From positions 1 to 64,000 of the IMG/VR virus record IMGVR_UViG_3300023174_002851: a stretch of DNA of 64,000 nucleotides; one strand, written 5' to 3'. This stretch comes from a virus. Position 1 is the stretch's first letter. The number at the start of each line of letters is the position of its first letter. Shown piece after piece: positions 17,792-26,074 of the stretch. The notes under the pieces are model-generated. The model was not told where the DNA came from, did not search any database, and was given only the letters and a program-made list of their open reading frames with translations. The position numbers and the translations under genes are program-made.

Positions 17792-17964
17792 AGATAACGT
17801 TCCTTTTGGGAGTTGTATTGTCGGATGTAGTTTTCCAACTGTGCGGCATCGGTAATGCCTTTGTCTGCTAGATAAGCATCTAGACTTGATTGATAGCTAG
17901 ATCCCGGAAACATTTCGGTTAAACGTTCCAAGATGGCCAGCATCTTTTCTGATAAGTATTTCAT
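17788..17964 (-). CDS. 58-residue hypothetical protein
   Basis: Starts MKYLSEKMLAILERLTEMFP; helical, with a C-terminal NYIRQYNSQKERYL. Ribosome site AGAGGA on the minus strand and a GCTAAATA late octamer at 18019 to 18012 support it as the first gene of a three-gene micro-operon. Similar tiny genes occur in T4-like phages; role unknown. Confidence 0.6.
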   Translation of the reverse strand: MKYLSEKMLAILERLTEMFPGSSYQSSLDAYLADKGITDAAQLENYIRQYNSQKERYL

Positions 17965-18011
17965 TTTGTGTATCCTCTGTATGTGTGTAGTAACTCATGG
18001 TTTCTACTGAG

Positions 18012-18082
18012 TATTTAGCTTGCTCTTGTGTAACCACATATATTTCAGTACAATGTTATTATTGATTAAAATGAGTTAAATA
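18012..18082. promoter_or_regulatory. Divergent late promoters
   Basis: GCTAAATA on the minus strand (18019 to 18012) for the micro-operon, and GTTAAATA on the plus strand (18075-18082) for the gene at 18101, whose ribosome site is AGGAAGG. Confidence 0.55.
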
Positions 18083-18100
18083 TAACAATAGGAAGGTGCT

Positions 18101-18382
18101 ATGAAAATTAAAACTAGATCAATTCTGCAGGAATTAAATGAAATCGCACAGCGCCGAAGCAATGACTCTTTGGTTGAAAGCCGCGCCACTAACATCATCA
18201 ATTCTGCTATCAATTTACTAGAAAGCATTCATCAGAATTATGATGCTGATACAGCTGGCGAACTAGAGCGTAGGTTTATCAATGCTATCAAAGGGCAAGA
18301 TCCTAACAAATTTATTCGCGGTGTCCGCAAGATCGCAGAGGCCCGTAAAACTAAACAAATTTTAGAAGAAAATGAGAAATAA
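18101..18382 (+). CDS. Hypothetical helical protein
   Basis: 93 residues, nearly all helix-forming and charged (LESIHQNYDADTAGELERRF in the middle). It overlaps the next start by 11 nt, suggesting a partner role for the nucleotidyltransferase-like protein downstream. No family recognised. Confidence 0.65.
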   Translation: MKIKTRSILQELNEIAQRRSNDSLVESRATNIINSAINLLESIHQNYDADTAGELERRFINAIKGQDPNKFIRGVRKIAEARKTKQILEENEK

Positions 18383-19142
18383 TCTATTCGAAGGTGGTAA
18401 CGTATTTAAAGACGATGCCGGCACAATACTAACTAAACGTATTGCCCGTGCTGATGTAATTCCTACGGTTCAATGGCTAGAAACTATCACAGGACTAGAG
18501 CTTACAGATCACATGCTAGGAACTACTGGTAAAAAAGAAACCAGCGGTGACCTAGATCTAGCCATTGATGCTAACGAAGTAAACAAAGACGAATTTGCCA
18601 AAAAGCTAGCAGACTACATTGGCAAACAAGGCGGCAACCCTAAAGAGTGGATTAAAAAGAGTGGCGTTAGCGTACACTTCAAAACTCCTATCAAAGGCGA
18701 TGAAAAGAACGGCTATGTGCAAGCAGACTTTATGTTTGGTGAGCGTGACTGGATGAAGTTTTCAATGACAGGCGGCGGCGAAAATAGCCCTTACAAAGGC
18801 GCACATCGTCACATGCTTCTAAGCAGTATTGCCAAGGCACGTGGAATGAAGTGGAGTTTTCAAAACGGCCTAATGAATCGTGAAACCAACGAAATCATTA
18901 CCAAAGATCCTAACGAAATTGCTAAAAAATTGTTGGGGCAAATGGCTTCTGCAAAACATCTAGAAAGCGTGGAAAGTATATTAGACGTTATCATGAAGCT
19001 GCCAAACTATGATGAACTAGTTGCAGATGCACGTGAAAGCCTAGCCAAAGACGGTGTTGAACTACCTAAGAAAGCGCAAATTGAAAGCTATCAAACTGGC
19101 ACACCTAGTTGGTTCCGCCGCATGATGGCCGCTGTAAAATAA
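18372..19142 (+). CDS. Nucleotidyltransferase-fold-like protein
   Basis: 256 residues. TSGDLDLAID (57-66) resembles the G(S)xDxD metal site of the pol-beta nucleotidyltransferase superfamily, and VQADFMFGERDWMKFS (about 116-131) would supply the third acidic strand. C-terminal SYQTGTPSWFRRMM is basic. Possible roles include nucleotide or protein modification; the substrate is not predictable. The small helical protein upstream could be a cognate partner, as in two-gene NTase modules, but this is inference. Confidence 0.55.
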   Translation: MRNNLFEGGNVFKDDAGTILTKRIARADVIPTVQWLETITGLELTDHMLGTTGKKETSGDLDLAIDANEVNKDEFAKKLADYIGKQGGNPKEWIKKSGVSVHFKTPIKGDEKNGYVQADFMFGERDWMKFSMTGGGENSPYKGAHRHMLLSSIAKARGMKWSFQNGLMNRETNEIITKDPNEIAKKLLGQMASAKHLESVESILDVIMKLPNYDELVADARESLAKDGVELPKKAQIESYQTGTPSWFRRMMAAVK

Positions 19143-19181
19143 TCAAAATCACACCGTATCTGCTTGATTTCTCCAAACCAA

Positions 19182-19213
19182 AATAAATAAACATGCCGAC
19201 CCCGGAGCGGGGT
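19182..19213 (+). promoter_or_regulatory. Late promoter and 5' leader hairpin
   Basis: AATAAATA (19182-19189), then ACCCCG-GAG-CGGGGT hairpin (19199-19213) at the predicted start of the mRNA, then ribosome site TTAAGGAGA. The hairpin may protect the message from decay. Confidence 0.6.
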
Positions 19214-19237
19214 TACATAATTTAAGGAGAACTTATC

Positions 19238-19609
19238 ATGGCAGACGTAAAATCACTAGCAGTTGGCTCAACAACATTTGGCGCTAACTATCTAAAACAC
19301 GCAATCAGCACTTCCGACGCAGGTCGTACTCTTATCATCAAAATTGCTAAGACAGACATCACTAACACTGAATTAGACACAATTATCGCTTACATGACAA
19401 CAAGTCATGGTTCAAGTGGTTCTGGTGATTCAGCATTCACAGTAGCAGGTGTTGGTACAGCAGACGGCACACCTTTTGTAAGCGGTACAACAGACAACGT
19501 ATTCCTACGTTTACAAGGTACAGGCGATTACACAGTAGTTGGTTCTAACGCACACGGTGTTACTGGTGCAGTTACATCACTAATTGCAGTGTTCCAACCA
19601 GCAGCCTAA
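19238..19609 (+). CDS. Small abundant structural-type protein
   Basis: 123 residues, Gly/Thr/Ser/Ala-rich and low in charge, beta-type sequence with no Cys. It has its own late promoter, a strong ribosome site and its own terminator, so it is an isolated single-gene unit as expected for a high-copy virion protein (decoration or tail component). The family is not recognised. Confidence 0.65.
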   Translation: MADVKSLAVGSTTFGANYLKHAISTSDAGRTLIIKIAKTDITNTELDTIIAYMTTSHGSSGSGDSAFTVAGVGTADGTPFVSGTTDNVFLRLQGTGDYTVVGSNAHGVTGAVTSLIAVFQPAA

Positions 19610-19649
19610 TTGTATAATTAGTTTTTTCTCAGGGATGGGAAGCATTAAA

Positions 19650-19669
19650 GGACCGAAAGGTCCTTTTTT
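19650..19669 (+). terminator. Intrinsic terminator
   Basis: GGACC-GAAA-GGTCC followed by TTTTTT. Confidence 0.85.
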
Positions 19670-19706
19670 GTTGGCCGCTGCATCTAGACGTAAATAGAAG
19701 CACATT

Positions 19707-20123
19707 ATGGCAATCTACGAAGTAATTACTCTAATAGACATCACTAGGTCTAATCCCTCAAGAACCGAGACTGACAGGATTCTTCTTGGCCAACAGGCCA
19801 ACTTTAACACACTCATGCAGGCCATTGGCCTACGTGCTAACTTTGATTGGCGCCAAGATCCCGTTCGACATATGGGTAGACTGCCTGAACCTATGACAGG
19901 TCGAGGCGCCTATTGGATATGGCAATTTGAAACTGAACGTGATTTTCTATTTGAAAAAAATGGGGATTCTACTTTCTTGCTGCGACAAGACCTAGAAAAC
20001 ATTCCTGTAGTGCCACAACTAAATAACACAATAGACATTGAACCTGCAGCATTTAAAACGCAAGGCCCAAAAATCAATATTTGGGTAAATGAAATAAATA
20101 CATTTACTGAGGCAAACAATTAG
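19707..20123 (+). CDS. Hypothetical phage protein
   Basis: 138 residues; starts MAIYEVITLIDITRSNPSRT and is rich in aromatic residues (AYWIWQFETERDF near 70). CGTAAATA late octamer lies 10 nt upstream of the ATG. No known domain seen; probably a virion or assembly protein. Confidence 0.65.
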   Translation: MAIYEVITLIDITRSNPSRTETDRILLGQQANFNTLMQAIGLRANFDWRQDPVRHMGRLPEPMTGRGAYWIWQFETERDFLFEKNGDSTFLLRQDLENIPVVPQLNNTIDIEPAAFKTQGPKINIWVNEINTFTEANN

Positions 20124-20165
20124 GCATATTTCAATCATACATTAGGCACATGGCTCGGAGCGAGC
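20093..20165 (+). promoter_or_regulatory. Late octamer and leader hairpin
   Basis: AATAAATA (20093-20100) at the end of the preceding gene, and GCTCG-GAG-CGAGC (20153-20165) in the leader of the gene at 20196. The GAG loop closed by C-G resembles the leader hairpin at 19199. Confidence 0.4.
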
Positions 20166-20195
20166 ACTTGACTTAAAACATTGGAGAGCCCCTAA

Positions 20196-20597
20196 ATGGC
20201 CACGAAAGAAGCAGTTGCACAACTAGCACTACTACCAGAGCGAGTTGCCGTAGTTGAAATAAAAGTAAACAACATTGAAGATAAACTCGTTGACCTCAAA
20301 AGCGACGTCAAAGACATGCACGACTGCCTAGATCAAACACGTGAAACAGTGGTAGCACAACTACATATGATGACTGACGAATATCGTAGTAATGCTGAAA
20401 AGTATTATGAACATGCAAATACATTAAATGCACAACAGACTGCTCAGCATGAAGAACTAGCAGGTAAGATCTCAGAGTTAGAAAAGATTAAAAGCAAATG
20501 GACCATGTATGCTATGGTGGCCCTAGCATTTGCCGCAGGCAGTGGTTGGGTAAACGCTGTCAATTTTCCACATATACTCAAGTTCCTGGGACTATAA
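20196..20597 (+). CDS. Coiled-coil protein with C-terminal membrane anchor
   Basis: 133 residues. Residues ~10-105 are heptad-rich (VAVVEIKVNNIEDKLVDLKS onward) and 108-125 are hydrophobic (MVALAFAAGSGWVNAV). This shape is seen in XhlA/holin-accessory and tail-needle-like phage proteins. It could be a lysis or membrane-attachment protein; not proven. Confidence 0.6.
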   Translation: MATKEAVAQLALLPERVAVVEIKVNNIEDKLVDLKSDVKDMHDCLDQTRETVVAQLHMMTDEYRSNAEKYYEHANTLNAQQTAQHEELAGKISELEKIKSKWTMYAMVALAFAAGSGWVNAVNFPHILKFLGL

Positions 20598-20607
20598 AAT
20601 ACACACA

Positions 20608-20636
20608 CGTAAATAAGGACCATAGGTCCTTTTTTT
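20608..20636 (+). promoter_or_regulatory. Overlapping late promoter and terminator-like hairpin
   Basis: CGTAAATA (20608-20615), GGACC-ATA-GGTCC (20617-20629) and seven T residues directly before the ATG at 20637. It can end the upstream transcript and, from the late promoter, put a hairpin at the 5' end of the next one. Confidence 0.6.
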
Positions 20637-21077
20637 ATGACTAATGTTTCTAAGAAACTAGCTGATTTAATATCCAGCACCCACAAGAAACTGATTGATC
20701 AAAACAAGATCATGCCAGTGAAAACGCCTGACGGCATTTTGGTAGGATCTGTACTAATTGTCAGTGAAAACAACGTAAAGCATCTAGTAAAAAATTCTCA
20801 AGTAGTGTATCATAATATATCACTAAATGTAGTGGCAATCAAATTGGCAAACATGCTGGCTAACAATTATCCTAGCTATCAGATGGATACACTGTATAGG
20901 GCAGATCAAGAATACGGACGGTGGTATATTGACAGTCAGTTTTTGTCGGCCAGTCATTATCGAGCAGTTGCAGCCCATGATCATGATCGATCGGATATGC
21001 TATGGGCCCGGTACATTGAAAGCAAAGATCGAGCCGTTACTGCTAAAAAGAAGGCAGAGGCGTTGGCTGCGTTCTGA
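20637..21077 (+). CDS. Hypothetical phage protein
   Basis: 146 residues; YRADQEYGRWYIDSQFL (about 87-103) and a basic, helical C-terminus (DRAVTAKKKAEALAAF). No domain recognised. The start codon immediately follows the T-tract of a hairpin, leaving no clear ribosome site. Confidence 0.6.
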   Translation: MTNVSKKLADLISSTHKKLIDQNKIMPVKTPDGILVGSVLIVSENNVKHLVKNSQVVYHNISLNVVAIKLANMLANNYPSYQMDTLYRADQEYGRWYIDSQFLSASHYRAVAAHDHDRSDMLWARYIESKDRAVTAKKKAEALAAF

Positions 21078-21111
21078 CATAAATACTACATCATTCTGGA
21101 TACGACAAAAA

Positions 21112-22611
21112 ATGAAAACAACAGATCTTTTTAAAACAAGTGCTAAGAAACTGAACGAAAGTTTATCTAAAACATTTGGCCAAAAACTAAACTTAGAAGA
21201 TTTTGATACTCCTAAGCTAGAAGATGCACGTAACAAACTACGTACACAGGTTAGCCAAGTTCGCAATGAAAGCGGTTTTAACGAAACTATCGAAAACGAA
21301 GCTCTTACTAAAGCACAATGGATGTTGGACAGCATCAACGCAGAAATTGCAGAACGTGCTGAGCACATTGTAGACAATGCAGTACAAGAAGGTCCAGAAA
21401 CAGATCCAGACGAATTATTCGACCAGTGGATGAACAGTGAATATGCTCCAATGGACGATGACAGTGGCGATGAAAATGTTGTATTCAACAAAGCCCTACG
21501 TTTCCTAGACGGGCAAGTTCCAGAGCATGATCTAGAAGGATATGCTGAAGAGCTAGCAAATAGATTCCACGGCGGAACATATGATGATGAAGGCGGCGAA
21601 ACTGACGACGGTTACGCACTGGCATCAGCAGGCTTTGGCAGTGATGAAGACTACGGCGACTACGGTGGCCATGATGAAAGCATTGCTATGGAACGTGATA
21701 GAGATCCAGAAGATTGGGACGAAGGTAATACAGAACCTGCTAACAACTTTGCAGTATACATCAATGGCAAGCCATGGAAGGTGTTTAAAGGTCGCGGACA
21801 GTATGCCGACGATCAAAGAGAAAGACAACACTATCGTCAACTACAAGACTGGGCTGCAAAGAAATCAGCATCAACAGGCAAGAAGTGGACTGTGCATGTT
21901 ACAGGACAAGATGCAACAGAAAGTATTGAAGAAAAAGCGCCACCAACTGCTAAAGGTGAGCGTATGGTCAAACATATCAAGAAAGGCTATGCTCAAGATG
22001 GCAAGCTGACTGATAAAGAAAAGAGCATTGCTTATGCAACAGCATGGAAAGCTCATAACAAAAACGAAAGCATAGAACAAACAGGAGATAATATGCGTAA
22101 TCTAAGAGAAGGCGAGATCCAACAAGCTAGTGCGATCGTAACCGCTAAAACAATGGTTGACAGAGTCGGTCGCTGGATCGAAGAACTTTCTGGAATGGAG
22201 AACGACACTCTATTACAGTTAGGCGATAGCATCCGTGACGAAATGGGCCAAGAGCAGGCAAAGAGTTTCATCAGCGCAGTTGCTCCAGCTATCCAAGCAG
22301 CATTAGAAAACTTAAAAACAACTCGCGACACATTGTCAACAGGTGTACGCCAATTGGCAACAGGTGAGCAACCAGACGAAATGTTAGGTGCTGAGCCAGG
22401 TGCTGAAATGGGTGGCGAACCAGGTGCTGAAATGGGCGGCGACGAAATGGGTGCAGCTGAACCTGATGCAATGAACATGGGTGCAGAAGAACCAGCAGAA
22501 GACGAGTTCGGTGCTAGTGATGCAGCAGCAGGCGGCCTAGAAACAGCTGGTCGTGAAAAGCGTGAAAGCATTGAGTTTGAAAGCAAACTGTTAAAAGTAT
22601 TAGCAGGATGA
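21112..22611 (+). CDS. Large acidic head/scaffold-like protein
   Basis: 499 residues from MKTTDLFKTSAKKLNESLSK. Very acidic in the middle (DDEGGETDDGY, GFGSDEDYGDYGG) and near the C-terminus (AEPGAEMGGEPGAEMGGDEM, a short tandem repeat). From about residue 326 a helical domain begins (MRNLREGEIQQASAIVTAKT). Acidic helical proteins of this type form prohead scaffolds or core proteins in T4-like phages, so I infer a head-assembly role. CATAAATA late promoter at 21078-21085; an upstream-extended frame exists but precedes the promoter's start point. Confidence 0.55.
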   Translation: MKTTDLFKTSAKKLNESLSKTFGQKLNLEDFDTPKLEDARNKLRTQVSQVRNESGFNETIENEALTKAQWMLDSINAEIAERAEHIVDNAVQEGPETDPDELFDQWMNSEYAPMDDDSGDENVVFNKALRFLDGQVPEHDLEGYAEELANRFHGGTYDDEGGETDDGYALASAGFGSDEDYGDYGGHDESIAMERDRDPEDWDEGNTEPANNFAVYINGKPWKVFKGRGQYADDQRERQHYRQLQDWAAKKSASTGKKWTVHVTGQDATESIEEKAPPTAKGERMVKHIKKGYAQDGKLTDKEKSIAYATAWKAHNKNESIEQTGDNMRNLREGEIQQASAIVTAKTMVDRVGRWIEELSGMENDTLLQLGDSIRDEMGQEQAKSFISAVAPAIQAALENLKTTRDTLSTGVRQLATGEQPDEMLGAEPGAEMGGEPGAEMGGDEMGAAEPDAMNMGAEEPAEDEFGASDAAAGGLETAGREKRESIEFESKLLKVLAG

Positions 22612-22868
22612 AATTATTTGATCTTGTCACAGAAGCGGAGCTAGGTAGGCTGCAAGAATTAGCGCCACCTGCTCCTCCACCTACTGGTTCACCTGCGCCT
22701 AACACTCCACCTGCTGGGCAGCAGCCTCCTGATCCTCAAATGCAGGCCAAGATGATGGCACAACAGGCATTGGATCGCATGAATCAGAAAAAAGCCGTTC
22801 AAGATCAAATAAAACAAAAGCAAGAAGAACTTGCGGCATTACAAAAACAATTGGCGTCTATAAAATGA
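22608..22868 (+). CDS. Proline-rich coiled-coil protein with possible capsid-targeting N-terminus
   Basis: 86 residues: MKLFDLVTEAE, then a proline-rich linker (APPAPPPTGSPAPNTPP), then a Gln/Lys coiled coil to the end. The opening resembles the capsid-targeting sequences of T4 internal head proteins (of the type MKTYQEFIAEA). Overlaps both neighbours by ATGA junctions, so it is coupled with the acidic protein upstream. Confidence 0.55.
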   Translation: MKLFDLVTEAELGRLQELAPPAPPPTGSPAPNTPPAGQQPPDPQMQAKMMAQQALDRMNQKKAVQDQIKQKQEELAALQKQLASIK

Positions 22869-23254
22869 GATTTTTTGAATTCCAGGGTGACGATAACGGC
22901 GTAGATAAATTTGTTATGATACTACGCAATCTTGTTGGCAGAGCCAGCAGTAAGAAAGCCCCTGCAAAATTAAATTGGGCCGCTCTAAGCAAAATGGCAC
23001 AGGACACTGGAGTTGAACTAGCAGCAGACTATGAAACTTTTAAGTCTATGTATGATTCTAATCCAGTAATCCAAACCCTGGTTAAAAACTTCAACGATGA
23101 CGGAGTTGAATTAAATGTACCAGGAGCACCAGACTCTGCGCCAAAAGGCGACGGTACTAAAGGTCCTGAAGACAGCCAAGCGGCTGTGGATCAAACTGCT
23201 GCCTCTGCAGCCGCAGGTCAATTGGCACAAGCACAAGCAACACCCCAGGCTTGA
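22865..23254 (+). CDS. Hypothetical protein, possible head-associated
   Basis: 129 residues: MRFFEFQGDDNG at the start, a helical middle (WAALSKMAQDTGVELAADYE) and an Ala/Gln/Pro-rich tail ending AQATPQA. Its N-terminus is of the same short amphipathic kind as its two upstream neighbours. Its TGA stop is part of the TTGACA of the next promoter. Confidence 0.55.
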   Translation: MRFFEFQGDDNGVDKFVMILRNLVGRASSKKAPAKLNWAALSKMAQDTGVELAADYETFKSMYDSNPVIQTLVKNFNDDGVELNVPGAPDSAPKGDGTKGPEDSQAAVDQTAASAAAGQLAQAQATPQA

Positions 23255-23279
23255 CATCTTAAAACATTTCCTGTAATAT
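23251..23279 (+). promoter_or_regulatory. Early-type promoter
   Basis: TTGACA (23251-23256), 17-nt spacer, TAATAT (23274-23279). The -35 hexamer contains the stop codon of the preceding gene. Confidence 0.5.
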
Positions 23280-23286
23280 ATAAAGT

Positions 23287-24009
23287 ATGAATATATTACC
23301 TCCTCCCTTTGTAGAAAAGTTTCAGTATAAAAACTGCGTCCAAGTAAATGACCCAGTTACACGCAAAAGAGTTTATCAAACTCCCGACGGTGAAACATTG
23401 CCCAGCGTGACCACAATCCTTAGTGCTACCAAAGACATGACCCATTTGAACGAATGGAAAAATCGTATTGGACATGCCAAGGCACAACAGATTACCACAG
23501 AAGCTGCCGGAGTAGGTACTGCCATGCACGGCAACCTAGAACGTTTTGTATGCGGAGTACAACGTCAGCCTGGTAACAATCCTGTTCATGTACAGGCCAA
23601 CAAGATGGCTGATGTTATTATTGAGCATGGCCTAAGCAAGGTAAATGAGATTTGGGCAATGGAACAGAGTCTTTACTTCCCAGGCCTGTTCTCAGGAACC
23701 ACTGACCTAGTAGGTGTACACGAAGGCGAGCCTGCTGTAATGGACTACAAGCAGACTAATAAGCCTAAGAAAGCAGAGTGGGTAGAAGATTACTACCTAC
23801 AGTTGATGGCTTATATATTAGCACATAATGAAGTCTACGGTACAGACATCCGCAAAGGTGTTATCTTTATGTGCAGTCGTGATTTTCAATATCAACAGTT
23901 TACGCTTGAACCTGCAGACTTTAACAAGTGGCAAGATGCTTGGCTAAACAAGGTTGAAGAGTACTATACAACGGGCTTACAGGGCTACAAGCAACTGCTC
24001 ACCCAATAG
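23287..24009 (+). CDS. PD-(D/E)XK nuclease, RecB/Cas4-like
   Basis: 240 residues. H81 in GTAMHGNLER, D140 in FSGTTDLVG, D153-Y-K155 in VMDYKQTNKP and the following YYLQLMAYILAH (QxxxY) are the complete RecB-family exonuclease signature. Expected role is processing of DNA ends in replication, recombination or host-DNA breakdown. No iron-sulfur cysteine cluster like that of Cas4 is present. Has its own early-type promoter. Confidence 0.85.
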   Translation: MNILPPPFVEKFQYKNCVQVNDPVTRKRVYQTPDGETLPSVTTILSATKDMTHLNEWKNRIGHAKAQQITTEAAGVGTAMHGNLERFVCGVQRQPGNNPVHVQANKMADVIIEHGLSKVNEIWAMEQSLYFPGLFSGTTDLVGVHEGEPAVMDYKQTNKPKKAEWVEDYYLQLMAYILAHNEVYGTDIRKGVIFMCSRDFQYQQFTLEPADFNKWQDAWLNKVEEYYTTGLQGYKQLLTQ

Positions 24010-24040
24010 GCTAAATACTAGAAACAGAAGTTTCTAGGAG
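24010..24040 (+). promoter_or_regulatory. Late promoter with perfect 8-bp leader hairpin
   Basis: GCTAAATA (24010-24017), CTAGAAAC-AGAA-GTTTCTAG (24018-24037), with the AGGAG ribosome site starting at the hairpin's end. Opening or stability of the hairpin could tune translation. Confidence 0.6.
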
Positions 24041-24046
24041 ATTACC

Positions 24047-25639
24047 GTGGCTGTTGTCCAAATATCGAAAATCCAGGTCCGCAGAGGACAAAAAAATTCA
24101 AATACTGGTATACCCCAACTGAGCTCAGCTGAGTTTGCGTGGGCAGTTGATTCTCAAGAATTATTCATTGGTAACGGCTCTGTTGCAGAAGGTGCTCCTT
24201 ATGTAGGTAACACAAAGATTCTTACCGAGCATGATAACATCCTAGAACTAGCGGCCAGTTATCAATTTGCAGAAAATGATTACTCTATCATTTACAGTGT
24301 TCCTAGAAGTTTACAAAGCAAACTAGACGAATATGTTTCTGTACTAGACTTTGGTGCAGTAGGCGATGGTAGTACAGATTGTGTTGCCGCTTTTGAAACT
24401 GCCTTCGAACAATTATTTAGAAATGCAAACGGCAACTTTAAAAAAGTATTGGTCATACCTAACGGCGAATATCTTTTCACTACTGACTTGAGAATTCCTA
24501 GTACAGCTATCATCCAAGGCGAAACAAGAGATGGCGTTATTCTAAACATTGGTGCTAACAACATTCAGTTTATCACCGAAGACGGCCTGCAGGTAGCATC
24601 GTTTACCAGCGTGAATAGACCAACTAATGTACACATATCAAATCTAACAATAGGTCGTACTACTGGCCAATGCGTTATTACGGGAGTGAACAACTCAAAA
24701 TTTCATAACGTGAACTTCAGAGGATCATATATATTAGGCGATACTGTTGGCACAATTGCCAGTACGCCTGCGGCGGTATTTTGGAGTAACAACTCTTTAG
24801 CCCTAGCTGTTACAGATATTGTATTTGAACAATGCCAATTTGATTCAAACACCCTGTCAGTCAAATGTACGCAGACTCTCAGTTTCCAAACCAAGATTGA
24901 TTTTAAAGATTGCAAATTCTATGTCAACGAATGGGGTGTGTATGTAGCGGGTGTGGTAGGACAAGACACTAGATGGCAATTCAAAAGAACAGACTTTGAA
25001 GAAATTTCTAAACAGGCATTTGTATCCACTGCCGGCAGAAACACCTCATTCCATCAATGTGATTTTACCAACTGTGGTAACGGACAGAATCTTGCATCTT
25101 CACCTTTATCGAGCATTGTGGTATTTGGCGAATCGTTTGGTAATAAGATTTCTAGTTCAACATCGAATAGACACCAAGCGGCCAATTTTACATCTGTAGA
25201 AACCACAAAAGGATTTACTGACGTTGAAAATGCCAGCAAGGTAGTTTTGTTTGATAGAAACTATTCTGACATTTATATTTCAGACAGCTTTAGACCGCTA
25301 TCGGCATTATCAACTGCAAACAAATATACCTACATCGAGTATTCCTTACGCATCGGTGCTGGCACACAGAAACAAACACGAGCCGGAAAGTTGACTATTA
25401 CTGTAGATGACGATCTCAGTACAGTGGCTATCACAGACGAATATCAATATTCAGCTCCCAATCACGACGATAGAAATTACCCACATGGAGGAACCCTTAT
25501 GACTAATTTTGAATTCACAGCAGAACTAAAGGACAATGACACTGACAGTGGCATTGATACTGTTCTAGTGTCTTATAAGAATCCTCTAGCTACTGGTGCT
25601 ACAGGCACTATTTCATACAACGTAACCTACGGTGTTTGA
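24047..25639 (+). CDS. Tail spike/fibre with pectate-lyase-type beta-helix (GTG start)
   Basis: 530 residues. The N-terminus (VQISKIQVRRGQ, PQLSSAEFAWAVDSQELFIG, NTKILTEHDNIL) is the head domain common to T4-like cyanophage fibres. VSVLDFGAVGDGSTDCVAAF (about 97-116) opens a Pectate_lyase_3 beta-helix, followed by N- and G-rich turns (HISNLTIGRTTG, HNVNFRGSY, FEQCQFDSN, HQCDFTNCGNG). Probably recognises or cleaves host surface polysaccharide. GTG start fits the ribosome site AGGAG at 24036-24040. Confidence 0.8.
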   Translation: MAVVQISKIQVRRGQKNSNTGIPQLSSAEFAWAVDSQELFIGNGSVAEGAPYVGNTKILTEHDNILELAASYQFAENDYSIIYSVPRSLQSKLDEYVSVLDFGAVGDGSTDCVAAFETAFEQLFRNANGNFKKVLVIPNGEYLFTTDLRIPSTAIIQGETRDGVILNIGANNIQFITEDGLQVASFTSVNRPTNVHISNLTIGRTTGQCVITGVNNSKFHNVNFRGSYILGDTVGTIASTPAAVFWSNNSLALAVTDIVFEQCQFDSNTLSVKCTQTLSFQTKIDFKDCKFYVNEWGVYVAGVVGQDTRWQFKRTDFEEISKQAFVSTAGRNTSFHQCDFTNCGNGQNLASSPLSSIVVFGESFGNKISSSTSNRHQAANFTSVETTKGFTDVENASKVVLFDRNYSDIYISDSFRPLSALSTANKYTYIEYSLRIGAGTQKQTRAGKLTITVDDDLSTVAITDEYQYSAPNHDDRNYPHGGTLMTNFEFTAELKDNDTDSGIDTVLVSYKNPLATGATGTISYNVTYGV

Positions 25640-26054
25640 TACATTTGGCACCGAAAGGTTGACCAAATGGAAAGAATTTAGAACAACACTCGAAACGAGC
25701 GAATCTCCATTGGAGAAAGTTGCCGAGTTCTGGTCTAAAGCCCCATTCGTTAGTCCTTTCTTAAATCCCCAAAATAGCACCGAATGGCCCGATCCATGGC
25801 ATTTGGTGTTAGACAATCGCTATGACCAGCTTGCAATCGTGCTTGGAATGCTGTATACTGTTAAATTATCACAGCGGTTTATTCATGCTCATTGTGAGAT
25901 ACATACGTCTATAAGCTCAAATAAAAATGAACCCAATTTTTTTCTAGTTATAGATAAAACACACGCATTGAATTACGATTATGGCACAGTTACAGACTAC
26001 AATACAATTACAAATCAAACCAACATATTATGGGCTGGCTCTCAGCTGCCATAA
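25632..26054 (+). CDS. Conserved T4-like phage protein (GTG start)
   Basis: 140 residues; LTKWKEFRTTLETSESPLEK at residues 10-29, then FWSKAPFV and WPDPWHLV. I recall this type of short protein in T4-like cyanophages, without known function. Overlaps the fibre gene by 8 nt; no in-frame ATG fits better. Confidence 0.6.
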   Translation: MFDTFGTERLTKWKEFRTTLETSESPLEKVAEFWSKAPFVSPFLNPQNSTEWPDPWHLVLDNRYDQLAIVLGMLYTVKLSQRFIHAHCEIHTSISSNKNEPNFFLVIDKTHALNYDYGTVTDYNTITNQTNILWAGSQLP

Positions 26055-26057
26055 ATA
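26050..26057 (+). promoter_or_regulatory. Late promoter before nrdA
   Basis: CATAAATA, 17 nt before the nrdA ATG, overlapping the stop of the preceding gene. Confidence 0.5.
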
Positions 26058-26074
26058 AAATCCAAGAGACAAAT

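Noticed and set aside
21000-21491. 163-codon minus-strand frame
   Set aside because: Shadow of the start of the gene at 21112; no supporting signals.
22380-22460. Short GAPGAEMGG-type repeat as a mobile or variable repeat
   Set aside because: It is an in-frame two-unit coding repeat in an acidic linker, not a separate element.
22053-22586. 177-codon minus-strand frame opposite the acidic protein
   Set aside because: Ser/Pro/Ala-rich translation is the mirror of the GAA/GCA-rich acidic gene; no ribosome site or promoter.
23287-24009. Cas4
   Set aside because: Has the PD-(D/E)XK core but no four-cysteine Fe-S cluster and no cas neighbours.
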